Positions 9,439 to 18,368 are shown, counted from the stretch's first letter. The stretch is DNA of 64,000 bases from Lachnospiraceae bacterium (GCA_902363135.1 CABIZF010000003.1:243382-307381), one strand, 5' to 3'. The notes: generated from the sequence alone by a model not told the origin. A program made the numbers and translations.

Positions 9439-9756
9439 TCATCCCACTATATTATTTTTCAGTGCCGAAGCTGCTGTCTGTGCTTCCTGCTCTGCCCATT
9501 CGTATTCCTCCGCCATCGCAGTAAGGTCATTGACCTGCTCCTGCAGCATTTTATTAATTTTCTCTATATCTGCCCCAAGTGCCTGAAACTTATTCAAATA
9601 GGAGGCAGATGAAGCACCCGACCAGACACTTTGACTGATCCCCGCTACCAGAGCCAGCATCTGTGCCGTGTTATTTTTTACCTCGCTGCCGCAGGAAGCA
9701 AAAGCGGCAGCCGTACTCCGCAGTTCCTCCGGCGTTACTTTTAAAGTTCCTGTCAT
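9439..9756 (-). CDS. WXG100-family protein (EsxA-like) 1
   Basis: 105 residues starting MTGTLKVTPEELRSTAAAFA; the ATG at 9756 follows AAGGAGAAAAAT. A helical hairpin with the turn motif WSG (SVWSGASSASYL) sits near residue 42, as in secreted WXG100 substrates. It is the gene nearest essC, 94 bases upstream. The C-terminal helix contains YEWAEQEAQ, resembling the YxxxD/E export signal. Probably a substrate or co-substrate of the type VII system. Confidence 0.9.
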   Translation of the reverse strand: MTGTLKVTPEELRSTAAAFASCGSEVKNNTAQMLALVAGISQSVWSGASSASYLNKFQALGADIEKINKMLQEQVNDLTAMAEEYEWAEQEAQTAASALKNNIVG

Positions 9757-9778
9757 ATTTTTCTCCTTCCATGTGTTT

Positions 9779-10075
9779 TTAAAAGCCTTTCTGCACAATT
9801 CCAATACTACGGCTCTCTGCCTGTTCATATCCCGCAATAATCTGCTGCAGCACCTGATAATACTCTTCCACAGTCTGCCGAAACAGGTCCATCTTCATAC
9901 AGTCTTCCTGAAACACACGGTCAAATGCTGCTTTTCCCGCGCCCTCCCAACTCGCACTCAGCTTCTGCTGTGCCAGAACCAGCTCCTGTACCTTATTTGT
10001 ATAACGCTCACCCAGCTGCCGCAGCAGCTCTGCTTTCTCCTTCAGCTCTGAGGCTGTCACCTGAAATTCTGCCAT
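9779..10075 (-). CDS. WXG100-family protein 2
   Basis: 98 residues from MAEFQVTASELKEKAELLRQ, with AGGAGGAAGACA before the ATG. It has the central motif WEG (SASWEGAGKAAF) and the C-terminal helix motif YEQAE. Typical WXG100 size and helix-turn-helix hairpin. It lies 22 bases upstream of WXG100 protein 1 in the secretion operon. Longer in-frame extensions upstream lack a ribosome site and overlap the next gene, so the short start is preferred. Confidence 0.9.
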   Translation of the reverse strand: MAEFQVTASELKEKAELLRQLGERYTNKVQELVLAQQKLSASWEGAGKAAFDRVFQEDCMKMDLFRQTVEEYYQVLQQIIAGYEQAESRSIGIVQKGF

Positions 10076-10085
10076 TGTCTTCCTC

Positions 10086-10388
10086 CTATGATCTTCCTTC
10101 CGAACGTGCCAGCGCCTGCAGCTCTGCCTGATATAGTCTTGCCGCAGTACTCCGAAGCTGTGCCGCTTCCATTGATAGCTCACGTCTGGTGACCTGCAGC
10201 ATCTGCCGAACTGCCTCCACATCCCGTCGGCATCCGTTCGCCGCATCTCCCTGAAAACAGAGTGCAAGCTTCTGGCTCATCCACGTCAGTTCGCTGCTCA
10301 GGCTGTGTATCTCTGCCGCAAGCGCTTCCAGTTCCCCTGCCTGTACTCTGGCATGGTTAAAATTGATCTGAATTTCCGTCTGTCCGAT
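10086..10388 (-). CDS. WXG100-size helical protein 3 with apparent AUC start
   Basis: The open frame from 10388 encodes about 100 residues (GQTEIQINFNHARVQAGELE after the first codon). That is the exact WXG100 size, in the middle of the WXG100 run. The expected start position, six bases after AGAGGTGA, is ATC rather than ATG. The first ATG in frame (10280) would drop 36 residues and has no ribosome site. Either initiation occurs at AUC, or the base has mutated, or the gene is dead. The protein is helical with many Leu/Ala heptads, but no clear WxG turn is visible (a CFQGDAANG turn is present). Confidence 0.65.
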   Translation of the reverse strand: MGQTEIQINFNHARVQAGELEALAAEIHSLSSELTWMSQKLALCFQGDAANGCRRDVEAVRQMLQVTRRELSMEAAQLRSTAARLYQAELQALARSEGRS

Positions 10389-10401
10389 TTTCTCACCTCT
10401 T

Positions 10402-10734
10402 TTACAGAATATTTCGCTTCAGTGTCCCTGCTGCGTTCTGATTCTTCGCCTCCGCCGCGGTGTAAACACCAGCCGCCTCACAAAGCTTCCCGGGATAACC
10501 GGAAATCGCACTGCAAGCCTGCTTCACCTCGTCCATTGATCCTGCAAACGCACTTCTGCAGCTGTCTCCGGCTGCCCCGTACCAGTACCCCTTTGTCCGG
10601 TTCAGCTTCGACTCAATCTGATATATCGCCTGCCACAGCTTTTCCGTCCCACTCTGCATCTGAGCAGCCTTTTTCCACAACTCCTCTATAGATACATGCA
10701 AAGTCCCCCTTCCACTGCTGCTGTCATCTTCCAC
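10402..10734 (-). CDS. WXG100-family protein 4
   Basis: 110 residues. The helix-turn-helix pattern has the turn motif YWYGAAGDSCRSAF (W-x-G) near residue 52. The N-terminus (MEDDSSSGRGTLHVSIEELW) is a little extended. Its start overlaps the end of the next upstream gene by 11 bases, indicating translational coupling, and its stop lies 13 bases before the AUC start of protein 3. Likely a type VII substrate or chaperone partner. Confidence 0.82.
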   Translation of the reverse strand: MEDDSSSGRGTLHVSIEELWKKAAQMQSGTEKLWQAIYQIESKLNRTKGYWYGAAGDSCRSAFAGSMDEVKQACSAISGYPGKLCEAAGVYTAAEAKNQNAAGTLKRNIL

Positions 10735-11023
10735 CTGCCATCACCTCCCTCAGTTGCCGGATGCATCGGACATACGTCTCACAGCACCGCCGCACGGACT
10801 CTAAAAAGCGCCCCAGCCACTGCCATCTGCTTTGCAGTTCTGATAATAACTGTCGATATTGCCGATACCATAAATGCTCTGCCGTCCCGCTCCATACTTT
10901 TGGAATCTCTTCCAGTACGGATTCCAGCATCCCGATTTCCTGCTCTCCGCGTTTCCACCAGAGACTCATCTCTGCGACATCTGCCCGCAGCAGCTGTGTA
11001 CTGATTTCGATTTTATCCCGCAT
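10724..11023 (-). CDS. WXG100-like protein 5, first gene of the secretion operon
   Basis: 99 residues with the turn motif VWSGTAEHLW near residue 43. The C-terminal helix is Arg/Trp rich (RQYRQLLSELQSRWQWLGRF). It is the most upstream member of the five tandem WXG100-size genes and is preceded by a 290-base AT-rich region expected to hold the operon promoter. It overlaps the following gene by 11 bases. Confidence 0.8.
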   Translation of the reverse strand: MRDKIEISTQLLRADVAEMSLWWKRGEQEIGMLESVLEEIPKVWSGTAEHLWYRQYRQLLSELQSRWQWLGRFLESVRRCCETYVRCIRQLREVMAGGR

Positions 11024-11314
11024 GCAATCTGCCTTTCCCGTTTTATTTTCTCGTATAATTTTTTATTTCATTTTCTTTTTTGTTTATGATTTTATTCTTT
11101 TTAATAGTAGAAGTTATTTTTATATAAATATGATTATTCTTATTGTTTGTAATAAATTATATATCACATTATAATTTATTTCAATATTCTTTTTGTTGTT
11201 TAGATATATTTAATCTTTATTATATCCTCTTTTTATACGTGTATTTTCTTTTTTACAAAACTTCAGCAAGTCTGGTCTGCCATTACAAAAGGTAAAAACA
11301 CCTTTCCTCTAAAA
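11024..11314. other. AT-rich intergenic region before the type VII operon
   Basis: About 290 bases of very AT-rich DNA, in contrast to the GC-rich genes on both sides. It must contain the promoter of the leftward secretion operon, but several possible -10 boxes exist and none stands out. I see no gene in it. The base composition could also reflect an H-NS-like/xenogeneic-silencer target or the edge of acquired DNA. Confidence 0.5.
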
Positions 11315-11358
11315 CAAAAAAATACAGTCATCAGAGTTTCTTTTTCTCTGATAACTGT
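11315..11358 (-). terminator. Rho-independent terminator after nadE
   Basis: On the minus strand ACAGTTATCAGAG pairs with CTCTGATGACTGT and is followed by seven T. It separates nadE from the secretion operon. Confidence 0.85.
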
Positions 11359-11447
11359 ACTTTTGTTACTATTTGATTTGAACGCTTTACCTCAAATAAA
11401 CATTCCCCACGTAAAGCTGCGAATGTCCGCTTTGACTGATATCAGTT

Positions 11448-13361
11448 TTACAGAACGGAAACAGACAGCTCTTCCAGCCACAACCGTGCACACGCATCGC
11501 TTGGCATACGCAGATCCCCACGTGGTGAGAGAGCTACGCTTCCGACCTTCGGACCATCCGGCAGGCAGGAACGCTTGAACTGCTGTGCAAAGAAACGACG
11601 ATAAAAGGTCTTCAGCCATTTTTTGATCGTCTCCTCATCGTACACGCCGGAAAATGCATACCGTGCCACACGGTAAAGCTTCGCCGGAGCATAACCAAAA
11701 CGCATCAGATAGTATAAGAAGAAATCGTGCAGCTCATACGGGCCAACGAGATCCTCTGTCTTCTGTGAAATCACGCCATCCTTTGGCGGAAGCAGCTCCG
11801 GACTGACCGGTGTATCAAGCACATCGAGCAAAATCGCTTTCGTCTCCTCATCCCCACATGTATCCGCATAGTAGCGCACCAGATGCCGCACAAGTGTCTT
11901 TGGCACAGAACAGTTAACCCCGTACATCGACATATGATCCCCATTGTACGTTGCCCAGCCAAGGGCCAGCTCCGACATATCGCCGGTACCGATCAGAAGG
12001 CCGCCCTTTTTATTTGCCATATCCATCAATATCTGTGTCCGCTCGCGCGCCTGACTGTTTTCATAGGTCACATCATGAATCGACGCATCATGACCGATGT
12101 CCCGGAAATGCAGGTTCACCGCATCGCGGATATCGATCTCCAGAAGCTCTGCTCCAAGTCTTCTTGTCAGCTCACAGGCATTCTGATAGGTACGGTCTGT
12201 CGTTCCAAACCCCGGCATCGTCACTGCGGTAATCGCATCACGGGAAAGGCCGAGCAGGTCGCACGCCTTCGCCATCACGAGCAGTGCCAGCGTGGAATCC
12301 AGCCCGCCGGAAATACCGACGACGATATGTCTGCTTCCGGTATGTTCCATCCGCTTTTTCAGCCCCACAGCCTGCATCATCAGAATTTCTTCGCAGCGTT
12401 TTTCCCTGTCTGCCATCCCGGACGGCACAAATGGTGCCGGATCAAAATATCTGGTCAGCTCCGTCTCATGAATATCCAGATGAAATGCGATCTTCTCATA
12501 ACCATGCGAATCGGTCTCAAATGACGTCATTCTGCGCCGCTCTGCGCTTAAGCGTCGTAAATCCAATTCTGTGTAAATGCTTTTTGCTCCAAAACGATCA
12601 GACTCTGCAAGCACATGCCCGTTTTCCGCAATGACATTGTGTCCGGAAAAAATCAGGTCCTGCGTAGACTCCCCTTCTCCGGCACTTGCGTAAATATACC
12701 CGGCAAGCAGTCTTGCAGACTGACCTGCGATCAGGCTCTCACGATATGCACTTTTCCCGGTCGCCTCGTCGCTTGCAGAAAGATTGACAAGCACAGTCGC
12801 TCCTGCAAGTGCATGGCCAACGCTTGGTGGATTCGGCGCCCATAAATCCTCACACAGCTCTGCAGCTGCCACAAGCTCCGGGAGCTCCCTGCAGCAAAAC
12901 AGCAACCGCATGCCAAACGGAACCGGACTGCCAAATGCGTCCACCCATTCGACTTCTGCACAGCCTTCTGTAAAATGTCGCTTTTCATAAAATTCATTAT
13001 AATTTGGAAGATATCGTTTAGGGACAAGTCCGAGCAGGTGACCGTCGCAAATCACCGCAGCCACATTGTAAAGCTTGCCATCCTTTTCCCATGGAAGCCC
13101 TACAAAAATAAGTGCCTTTTTTCCCTTCGTAAACTCCACAATCTGCTTCAGGCTCTCCTTTGCTGCCAGCAGCAGCGTCTCCTGCCAGAACAGATCCGCA
13201 CACGTATATCCGGTAATGCAAAGCTCCGGGAATACGAGTATCGACGCCCCGTACCGGCACGCCTCATCAATCCGCTCACAAATCCGCTCTGTATTATATG
13301 CACAGTCTGCCACCCGGATCTTTGGTGTCAGAGCCGCTACCTTTACAAACCCGTCCTTCAT
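11448..13361 (-). CDS. nadE: Glutamine-dependent NAD+ synthetase
   Basis: 637 residues; makes NAD from deamido-NAD, ATP and glutamine. The N-terminal nitrilase-type glutaminase domain (1-290) shows the Glu-Lys-Cys triad: Glu in VFPELCITGY, Lys in VPKRYLPNY, Cys in AELCEDLW. The C-terminal synthetase domain has the PP-loop GISGGLDST near residue 349 and a GTGDMSELALGW motif. Full length for the two-domain form. It is followed by its own terminator. The upstream hslO stop lies 25 bases from the start, so the two may be co-transcribed. Confidence 0.97.
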   Translation of the reverse strand: MKDGFVKVAALTPKIRVADCAYNTERICERIDEACRYGASILVFPELCITGYTCADLFWQETLLLAAKESLKQIVEFTKGKKALIFVGLPWEKDGKLYNVAAVICDGHLLGLVPKRYLPNYNEFYEKRHFTEGCAEVEWVDAFGSPVPFGMRLLFCCRELPELVAAAELCEDLWAPNPPSVGHALAGATVLVNLSASDEATGKSAYRESLIAGQSARLLAGYIYASAGEGESTQDLIFSGHNVIAENGHVLAESDRFGAKSIYTELDLRRLSAERRRMTSFETDSHGYEKIAFHLDIHETELTRYFDPAPFVPSGMADREKRCEEILMMQAVGLKKRMEHTGSRHIVVGISGGLDSTLALLVMAKACDLLGLSRDAITAVTMPGFGTTDRTYQNACELTRRLGAELLEIDIRDAVNLHFRDIGHDASIHDVTYENSQARERTQILMDMANKKGGLLIGTGDMSELALGWATYNGDHMSMYGVNCSVPKTLVRHLVRYYADTCGDEETKAILLDVLDTPVSPELLPPKDGVISQKTEDLVGPYELHDFFLYYLMRFGYAPAKLYRVARYAFSGVYDEETIKKWLKTFYRRFFAQQFKRSCLPDGPKVGSVALSPRGDLRMPSDACARLWLEELSVSVL

Positions 13362-13386
13362 GCTTCTTCCTTTCTGCCGCTTCAGG

Positions 13387-14265
13387 CTAACGTCTGCTTC
13401 TTGCCAGCAGGCTCTTTAATTCTTCTACCGTTACGGGATACTTTTTATTACAGAACTGACAGCCAACCTCAATCGTCTCCCCGTCATGGATCATATCTTC
13501 CAGCTCTTTCTTTCCAAGGCTGATGAGCGCCTTCTCGATACGCTCCCGCGAGCAGTCGCACTGATAGCCGGTCGGAATCTTTTCATTGATCTCCACGCCA
13601 AACTCTCCGAGCAGCTCCTCTAATATCTGTTCCGGCGTCATGCCTGCATCAAGCAGTGCTGTCACAGATTTGACATTCGAAAGCTTTGCCTCCAGACGAT
13701 CAATCACTTCATCTGAGGTAAATGGCATGAGCTGAATGATAAAGCCTCCTGCCTGTTTCACGGTATTATCTTTTTCCATCAGTACACCAAGGCCAACAGA
13801 GGTTGGCACCTGCTCTGAAGTCGCAAAATAATACGTCAGATCATCTCCGATCTCCCCTGTCTTCAGTTCGCACTGCCCGACATACGGCTCCTTCATTCCA
13901 AGATCCTTGATCACGCTGAGCACACCAAGGCCAAGCGCGCCGCCTACATCGAGCTTGCCAAACGCATTCGGCGGAAGCATCACCTCCGGATGCTGTACAT
14001 ACCCCTTTACATGAGCCGACGAATCCGCCGTCACCGTCAGTCCTCCGATCGGTCCGGAACACTGAATCTGAAGTGTCAGAAGATCCTTTTCCCCTTTCAT
14101 CATCACACTCATCATTGCTCCGGCTGTCAACAGTCTTCCAAGTGCTGCCGTCGCCACCGGGCTTGTATTATGATATACCCGACCACTCTCTACTATGTCC
14201 TTTGTCGTCGCTGCAAATGCGCGGATCTGATGATCCGCAGCTGTTGCTCTTACTATATAATCCAT
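13387..14265 (-). CDS. hslO: Hsp33 redox-regulated chaperone
   Basis: 292 residues. Starts MDYIVRATAADHQIRAFAAT, typical of Hsp33. The C-terminal zinc/redox switch has CDC (near 236) and CQFC (near 269), giving the CxC...CxxC pattern. It holds unfolded proteins under oxidative stress in the cytoplasm. A short palindromic repeat lies just upstream, in the gap from the permease gene. Confidence 0.97.
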   Translation of the reverse strand: MDYIVRATAADHQIRAFAATTKDIVESGRVYHNTSPVATAALGRLLTAGAMMSVMMKGEKDLLTLQIQCSGPIGGLTVTADSSAHVKGYVQHPEVMLPPNAFGKLDVGGALGLGVLSVIKDLGMKEPYVGQCELKTGEIGDDLTYYFATSEQVPTSVGLGVLMEKDNTVKQAGGFIIQLMPFTSDEVIDRLEAKLSNVKSVTALLDAGMTPEQILEELLGEFGVEINEKIPTGYQCDCSRERIEKALISLGKKELEDMIHDGETIEVGCQFCNKKYPVTVEELKSLLARSRR

Positions 14266-14286
14266 TTAATCATTCCTTTCTTTGTC

Positions 14287-14311
14287 GAAGCGGATATTCA
14301 CAATCCGCTTC
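14287..14311. repeat. Short REP-like palindrome (core module)
   Basis: GAAGCGGATATTC then ACAATCCGCTTC forms a 9-bp stem. Same core as at 15292, 18755, 27303, 28194 and 32165. Confidence 0.8.
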
Positions 14312-14322
14312 ACCACCTGCAA

Positions 14323-15174
14323 CTACAGTATATGAATCGCACCCAGCAGTAATCCAGCCGCTACGCCGGATACATACAGCACTGCGAGCAGACGCAGATT
14401 CTCCTTCTTGTCAGGATTTTCCCGAAAGAGTACAAGAAGTCCGGTACCGGCTCCGCAGAGCAATCCCGCAAACATCGCGCCGCTGTCAAGCAGTCCGCTG
14501 ATATAAAGCTGTGTGATCAGCACGGAAGCTGCACAGTTCGGTATCATGCCGACAAGTGCTGCCAGACCTGCCTCCAGCCCCGGGATGCTTCCGAAAATAC
14601 TGCTCACTCCGTTTGCCTGCAACTCCTCCATCACAAATCCGAGCACAATCGAAATCACAACCAGAAATACCGTGATCTGAATCGTATGGCTCAATGCAGA
14701 ACGGAAAATGCCATGCTCGCTGCAATGACAATGCTCATGCTCGCACATTTCCGGATGTTCAGGAATCGGCCTGCGCCATCCCATGCGCTCCGCTACGAAA
14801 TCAATGATCATACCAGCCACGATTCCGGCTGCCGCCTTTGCCAGCAAAATACGCAAAATCCCAGAAACCGGCAGACCCTCCGAGATCATGATCGGCAACA
14901 TTTCATCTGATGTCGACAAAAATACCGCAATCAGTGTACCCGGTGTCAATATCCCGCCTGCAAACAGTCCGGCTGCAGCAGCTGAAAATCCACACTGCGG
15001 AATGATCCCGATCAGTCCTCCGAGCAAAGGCCCTGCTTTCCCTGCGCGGTAAATCATTGCCTTTGTCTTTCGGCTCATCCGATGCTCTGTATATTCTACC
15101 GCAAGGTATGACAAAAACAAAAACGGAAGAATTTTTGCGCAGTCCAGCACTGCTTCTTCTATAATTTCCCACAT
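14323..15174 (-). CDS. DUF2899-type (ArsP_2-like) multi-pass permease, possible metal/metalloid exporter
   Basis: 283 residues from MWEIIEEAVLDCAKILPFLF; the ATG at 15174 follows AAAGGAG. About eight membrane segments in two similar halves, each with a loop motif (IIPQCGFSAAAAGLF and MIPNCAASVLITQLY) characteristic of DUF2899/ArsP-related permeases. A His/Cys-rich cytoplasmic loop (CEHEHCHCSEHG) around residue 165 suggests binding of a soft metal. Members are usually annotated as putative arsenic or manganese transporters; the substrate here is unknown. It stands alone after the lrgAB terminator. Confidence 0.85.
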   Translation of the reverse strand: MWEIIEEAVLDCAKILPFLFLSYLAVEYTEHRMSRKTKAMIYRAGKAGPLLGGLIGIIPQCGFSAAAAGLFAGGILTPGTLIAVFLSTSDEMLPIMISEGLPVSGILRILLAKAAAGIVAGMIIDFVAERMGWRRPIPEHPEMCEHEHCHCSEHGIFRSALSHTIQITVFLVVISIVLGFVMEELQANGVSSIFGSIPGLEAGLAALVGMIPNCAASVLITQLYISGLLDSGAMFAGLLCGAGTGLLVLFRENPDKKENLRLLAVLYVSGVAAGLLLGAIHIL

Positions 15175-15218
15175 AATAAGTTCTCCTTTAGCCTCCCGGC
15201 TATTCGCTATCATAACAT

Positions 15219-15274
15219 AAAAAAACTGCAGGGACAACACCGTTTCCTGTGCAAACGAAGTTGCCTCTGCAGTT
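15219..15274 (-). terminator. Terminator downstream of lrgB
   Basis: On the minus strand AACTGCAGAGGCAAC pairs with GTTGTCCCTGCAGTT, followed by a T run. It lies between lrgB and the permease gene. Confidence 0.8.
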
Positions 15275-15291
15275 CTTTGCTGATACGTGTC

Positions 15292-15315
15292 AAAGCGGAT
15301 ATGCACAATCCGCTT
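15292..15315. repeat. Short REP-like palindrome
   Basis: AAAGCGGATATGCACAATCCGC plus TT; same core as other copies, located just after the lrgB stop. Confidence 0.78.
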
Positions 15316-15324
15316 CGCGTTTAT

Positions 15325-16017
15325 TTATAGGAACTGTGCAAATACGGATGCTCCTACAACAGTGAGTACGCCTGCCACTGCGATCGAGAGACTGCTCATT
15401 GCCCCTTCAATCTCACCAAGCTCCATCGCCTTTGCAGTACCTATTGCATGCGAAGCGCTTCCGAGCGCAATCCCCTTCGCGATCGGCTCCTCGATCTTGC
15501 AGATCCGAAATACATGCTCTCCGATCACATTTCCGAGAATACCGGTCACGATAATGACCGCGACTGTAATCGTCACGATTCCGCCAAGCTCCTCCGACAC
15601 ACCCATTCCGATTGCGGTCGTAATTGACTTTGGAAGCAAGGTGACATAGACATCATGATCCAGACGGAACAACACAGCCATCGCCAGTACGGAAACCAGA
15701 CTCGTCAGCACACCCGAAATGAGTCCTGCCAGTATTGCATGCAGATTGTGGTGCAGCAGCTCCAGCTGCTCATACAGCGGAATCGCCAGGCAAACTGTTG
15801 CAGGCGTCAGAAGATAGCTCAGAAGATGTGCACCGGTTTCATAACTTTCATAATCAATATGAAATACCGCAAGAAATACGATGACAACCACAATTGATAC
15901 AAGAAGCGGATTAAAAATTGCCAGCTTCCATTTCTTTTTCAAGAACATACCGATCTCATAAGCCAGTATGCTCACCATCACTCCAAAAAATACGGAATTA
16001 CATAACATTTCCTTCAT
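15325..16017 (-). CDS. lrgB: LrgB/CidB-family membrane protein
   Basis: 230 residues from MKEMLCNSVFFGVMVSILAY. About seven membrane segments; the conserved LrgB signatures LLPKSITTAIGM and GIALGSASHAIGTAKAMELGE are present. LrgAB proteins act in murein hydrolase control and in export of small carbon compounds such as pyruvate or glycolate. The ATG at 16017 is preferred over 16026 because GGGAGG ends 9 bases before it. It follows lrgA by 17 bases. Confidence 0.93.
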   Translation of the reverse strand: MKEMLCNSVFFGVMVSILAYEIGMFLKKKWKLAIFNPLLVSIVVVIVFLAVFHIDYESYETGAHLLSYLLTPATVCLAIPLYEQLELLHHNLHAILAGLISGVLTSLVSVLAMAVLFRLDHDVYVTLLPKSITTAIGMGVSEELGGIVTITVAVIIVTGILGNVIGEHVFRICKIEEPIAKGIALGSASHAIGTAKAMELGEIEGAMSSLSIAVAGVLTVVGASVFAQFL

Positions 16018-16034
16018 CTGTCTCATCCTCCCGG

Positions 16035-16400
16035 TCAGTCTTTTTTCCCTGACGGCTTCTCATGCCGGATGACAAACTGAGTCACATGTCCGGATGCCGC
16101 CATCACAAGTACTGTCGATACTGCAGTCACCACGATCAGCTGCCAGAAAATCGGACTGATCCGGTCCCAGGACTCTGTCAGGCCGACCGCTGCAGGAATA
16201 AACATCAGCGGCATGACTTCTACAAGAAATTTGCCGGTTTCTTTTACCCCATCCATCGGTATAATATGACAGCACAGCCCTGCAAGCATCAGAAGCAGAC
16301 CATAAATGCTGGCCGGAATCGGAAGCGGAAGCAATGCATGCAACACCTCTCCCAAAAACGAAACAGTAATAATAATCGAAAACTGTTTTATGTATTTCAT
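16035..16400 (-). CDS. lrgA: LrgA/CidA holin-like protein
   Basis: 121 residues with four membrane helices and the family motif PLPIPASIYGLLLMLAGL. Partner of LrgB in the next gene; the pair forms one operon. The upstream gap (16401-16517) holds an inverted repeat GTATCACGATAC (16419-16430) that could be an operator, and a repeat copy. Confidence 0.93.
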   Translation of the reverse strand: MKYIKQFSIIITVSFLGEVLHALLPLPIPASIYGLLLMLAGLCCHIIPMDGVKETGKFLVEVMPLMFIPAAVGLTESWDRISPIFWQLIVVTAVSTVLVMAASGHVTQFVIRHEKPSGKKD

Positions 16401-16478
16401 ATAGATCCTTCTTTCTTTGTATCACGATACTGTAAAGCCCCCTGCGCTTTTGGTACCCCCGATACACTAAAAGAAATG

Positions 16479-16508
16479 TAAAGCGGACAGTCGCTTCGCG
16501 ATCTGTCG
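16479..16508. repeat. Chimeric short repeat copy
   Basis: Starts like the core module (TGTAAAGCGGACA), then joins the second module (GTCGCTTCGCGATCTGTC) directly. The stretch between them in the long copies is missing. Confidence 0.7.
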
Positions 16509-16517
16509 TTCAAGATA

Positions 16518-18284
16518 TTACATTCTTTCCGGAGCGGCAAATCCAAGCAGATCAATGCTCGTCTCCAGCACCTCACGGGTCAGATCCAGCAGCCCAATGT
16601 AGCTTCTCTTGCGGTCTGCATCTTCCTCGGAAAGAATTTTTGTTTCATGATAAAAATGATTGAAATCATTCGCCAGATCATAGATGAAGGAGCAGATCTT
16701 ATGCGGAGCCAGCTCCTCAAATGCCTGCTGAATCATACTGTTGAATCCGGTCAGTGCCAGCATCAGCGCTTTCTCACTCTCACCTTCCGGTACCAGAATA
16801 TGTCCCTTTTCTACTGCATTGCCACCCGCGCGATACTTGTTCAGGATCGACTTGATACGGACGATTGTGTAAAGAATGTACGGACCTGTATTGCCCTCGA
16901 ACGATGTAAATTTATCCAGGTCAAAGACATAATCCTTGGATGCCTGATTGGAAAGATCGCCATATTTGATTGCGGAAAGGCCTACCAGCTTTGCAGTCTC
17001 GCGTGCCTCTGCCTCGTCCACCTCATGGTTCTCCGTAATCTTACGGAACATCTCTTCATTGATATCTGCGATCAGATGTTCCAGACGCATCACACCGCCC
17101 TCACGGGTCTTAAACGGCTTGCCATCCTTTCCGTTCATTGTGCCAAAGCCGAGGAACTTCAGACCGGTATCCTCTTTGACCAGTCCGGTCTTTCTCGCAC
17201 AGCGGAACACCTGAATGAAATGCATCTCCTGACGCTTGTCCACCACATAGATGATCTCATCCGGATCAAACAGCTTCCGGCGCTCAATGATCGTAGCCAG
17301 GTCTGTCGTCGTATAAAGAGCAGCGCCGTCAGACTTCAGGATGATACACGGTGGCACTTCCTTTGTATCGCTCTCCTTCGCCACATCAACAATCAACGCA
17401 CCCTGGTCCATGTAGGCATAGCCCTTTTCCTTCATTTCTTCTACCATTTCCGGAATGTACGGCTGTGCATCGCTCTCCTTTTTCCAGAGATCAAATTCTA
17501 CATTCAGATTGCCATAGTTCTTTTTCAGGTCGGCAATGGAAACGTTCAGAATCTGCTGCCACAGCGCACGATAGCCGCGCACACCGCTCTGCAGCTTTGC
17601 AGTCGCCTCCAGCGCTGCCTCACGAAACGCTTCGTCCACCTTGGACTTTCCGCTCGCCGTCGGGTAGATCTCCTCCAGCTCAGAGATCGTAAACGGTGCT
17701 TCTTCCGGGTATTCTCCCTCATAGGACTCATCAAAATAGACGAGCTCCGGCTGGCGCTCCTTTACCTCTGTGATAATAAGCCCCATCTGCAGACCCCAGT
17801 CGCCCAGATGCACATCACCGATCACCTTATGTCCGACGAAACGGCCGATTCGCTTGATGCTCTCACCGATAATCGCCGAACGCAAATGCCCGACATGAAG
17901 CGGCTTTGCCACATTTGCTCCGCCGTAGTCGATCATGATGGTCTTTGGCTCTGCCGCTTTCTCGACTGACAGCCTCTCATCTGCCTGCATGCCATTCAGA
18001 TACTCTGCCACAAAATCGCCTGCAATCCGAATATTAATAAATCCCGGATTCACCGCTACGATCTCGTCAAACATCGGATCCTCTTTCAGCGCTGCCACTA
18101 CATCATTGGCAATCATGATCGGAGCCTTTTTATATTTTTTTGCTCCGGCCATTGCTCCGTTGCACTGATATTCACATAAATCCGGCCGGTTCGAAATGCC
18201 GACCTTTCCATAAGAAGCCTCATAGCCGCATCCTTCAAATGCGTCCATGACCTTTTTACTGATTAAGTCCAGAATTTTTTCCAT
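16518..18284 (-). CDS. argS: Arginyl-tRNA synthetase
   Basis: 588 residues from MEKILDLISKKVMDAFEGCG. The class I HIGH signature appears as AKPLHVGHLRSAIIGES, followed by the YDYG.. ATP-site features. It has the N-terminal Add1 domain and a C-terminal DALR anticodon domain (DRKRSYIGLLDLTREVLETS). The start at 18284 follows AAAGGTGG; an in-frame ATG at 18338 has no clear ribosome site. Single gene. An open frame of 440 codons on the opposite strand is only a shadow. Confidence 0.97.
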   Translation of the reverse strand: MEKILDLISKKVMDAFEGCGYEASYGKVGISNRPDLCEYQCNGAMAGAKKYKKAPIMIANDVVAALKEDPMFDEIVAVNPGFINIRIAGDFVAEYLNGMQADERLSVEKAAEPKTIMIDYGGANVAKPLHVGHLRSAIIGESIKRIGRFVGHKVIGDVHLGDWGLQMGLIITEVKERQPELVYFDESYEGEYPEEAPFTISELEEIYPTASGKSKVDEAFREAALEATAKLQSGVRGYRALWQQILNVSIADLKKNYGNLNVEFDLWKKESDAQPYIPEMVEEMKEKGYAYMDQGALIVDVAKESDTKEVPPCIILKSDGAALYTTTDLATIIERRKLFDPDEIIYVVDKRQEMHFIQVFRCARKTGLVKEDTGLKFLGFGTMNGKDGKPFKTREGGVMRLEHLIADINEEMFRKITENHEVDEAEARETAKLVGLSAIKYGDLSNQASKDYVFDLDKFTSFEGNTGPYILYTIVRIKSILNKYRAGGNAVEKGHILVPEGESEKALMLALTGFNSMIQQAFEELAPHKICSFIYDLANDFNHFYHETKILSEEDADRKRSYIGLLDLTREVLETSIDLLGFAAPERM

Positions 18285-18368
18285 GCTTTCCACCTTTTCC
18301 AAGCGGCAAATGCCGCATAGCTTCATTTTTCGTGTCAATATGTTAGTATAGCACAGAAGCTTTCTCCT

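Noticed and set aside
15175..15306. A manganese (yybP-ykoY) riboswitch before the DUF2899 permease
   Set aside because: The only clear structure is the lrgB terminator; no conserved yybP-ykoY loops are seen.
14287..15315. The short palindromes as terminators of hslO or lrgB
   Set aside because: They lack T runs and recur elsewhere with longer modules attached, so they are better explained as copies of a dispersed repeat.
16647..17969. A 440-codon open frame on the plus strand
   Set aside because: It lies wholly antisense to argS, has no ribosome site and its composition mirrors argS codons; a shadow frame.
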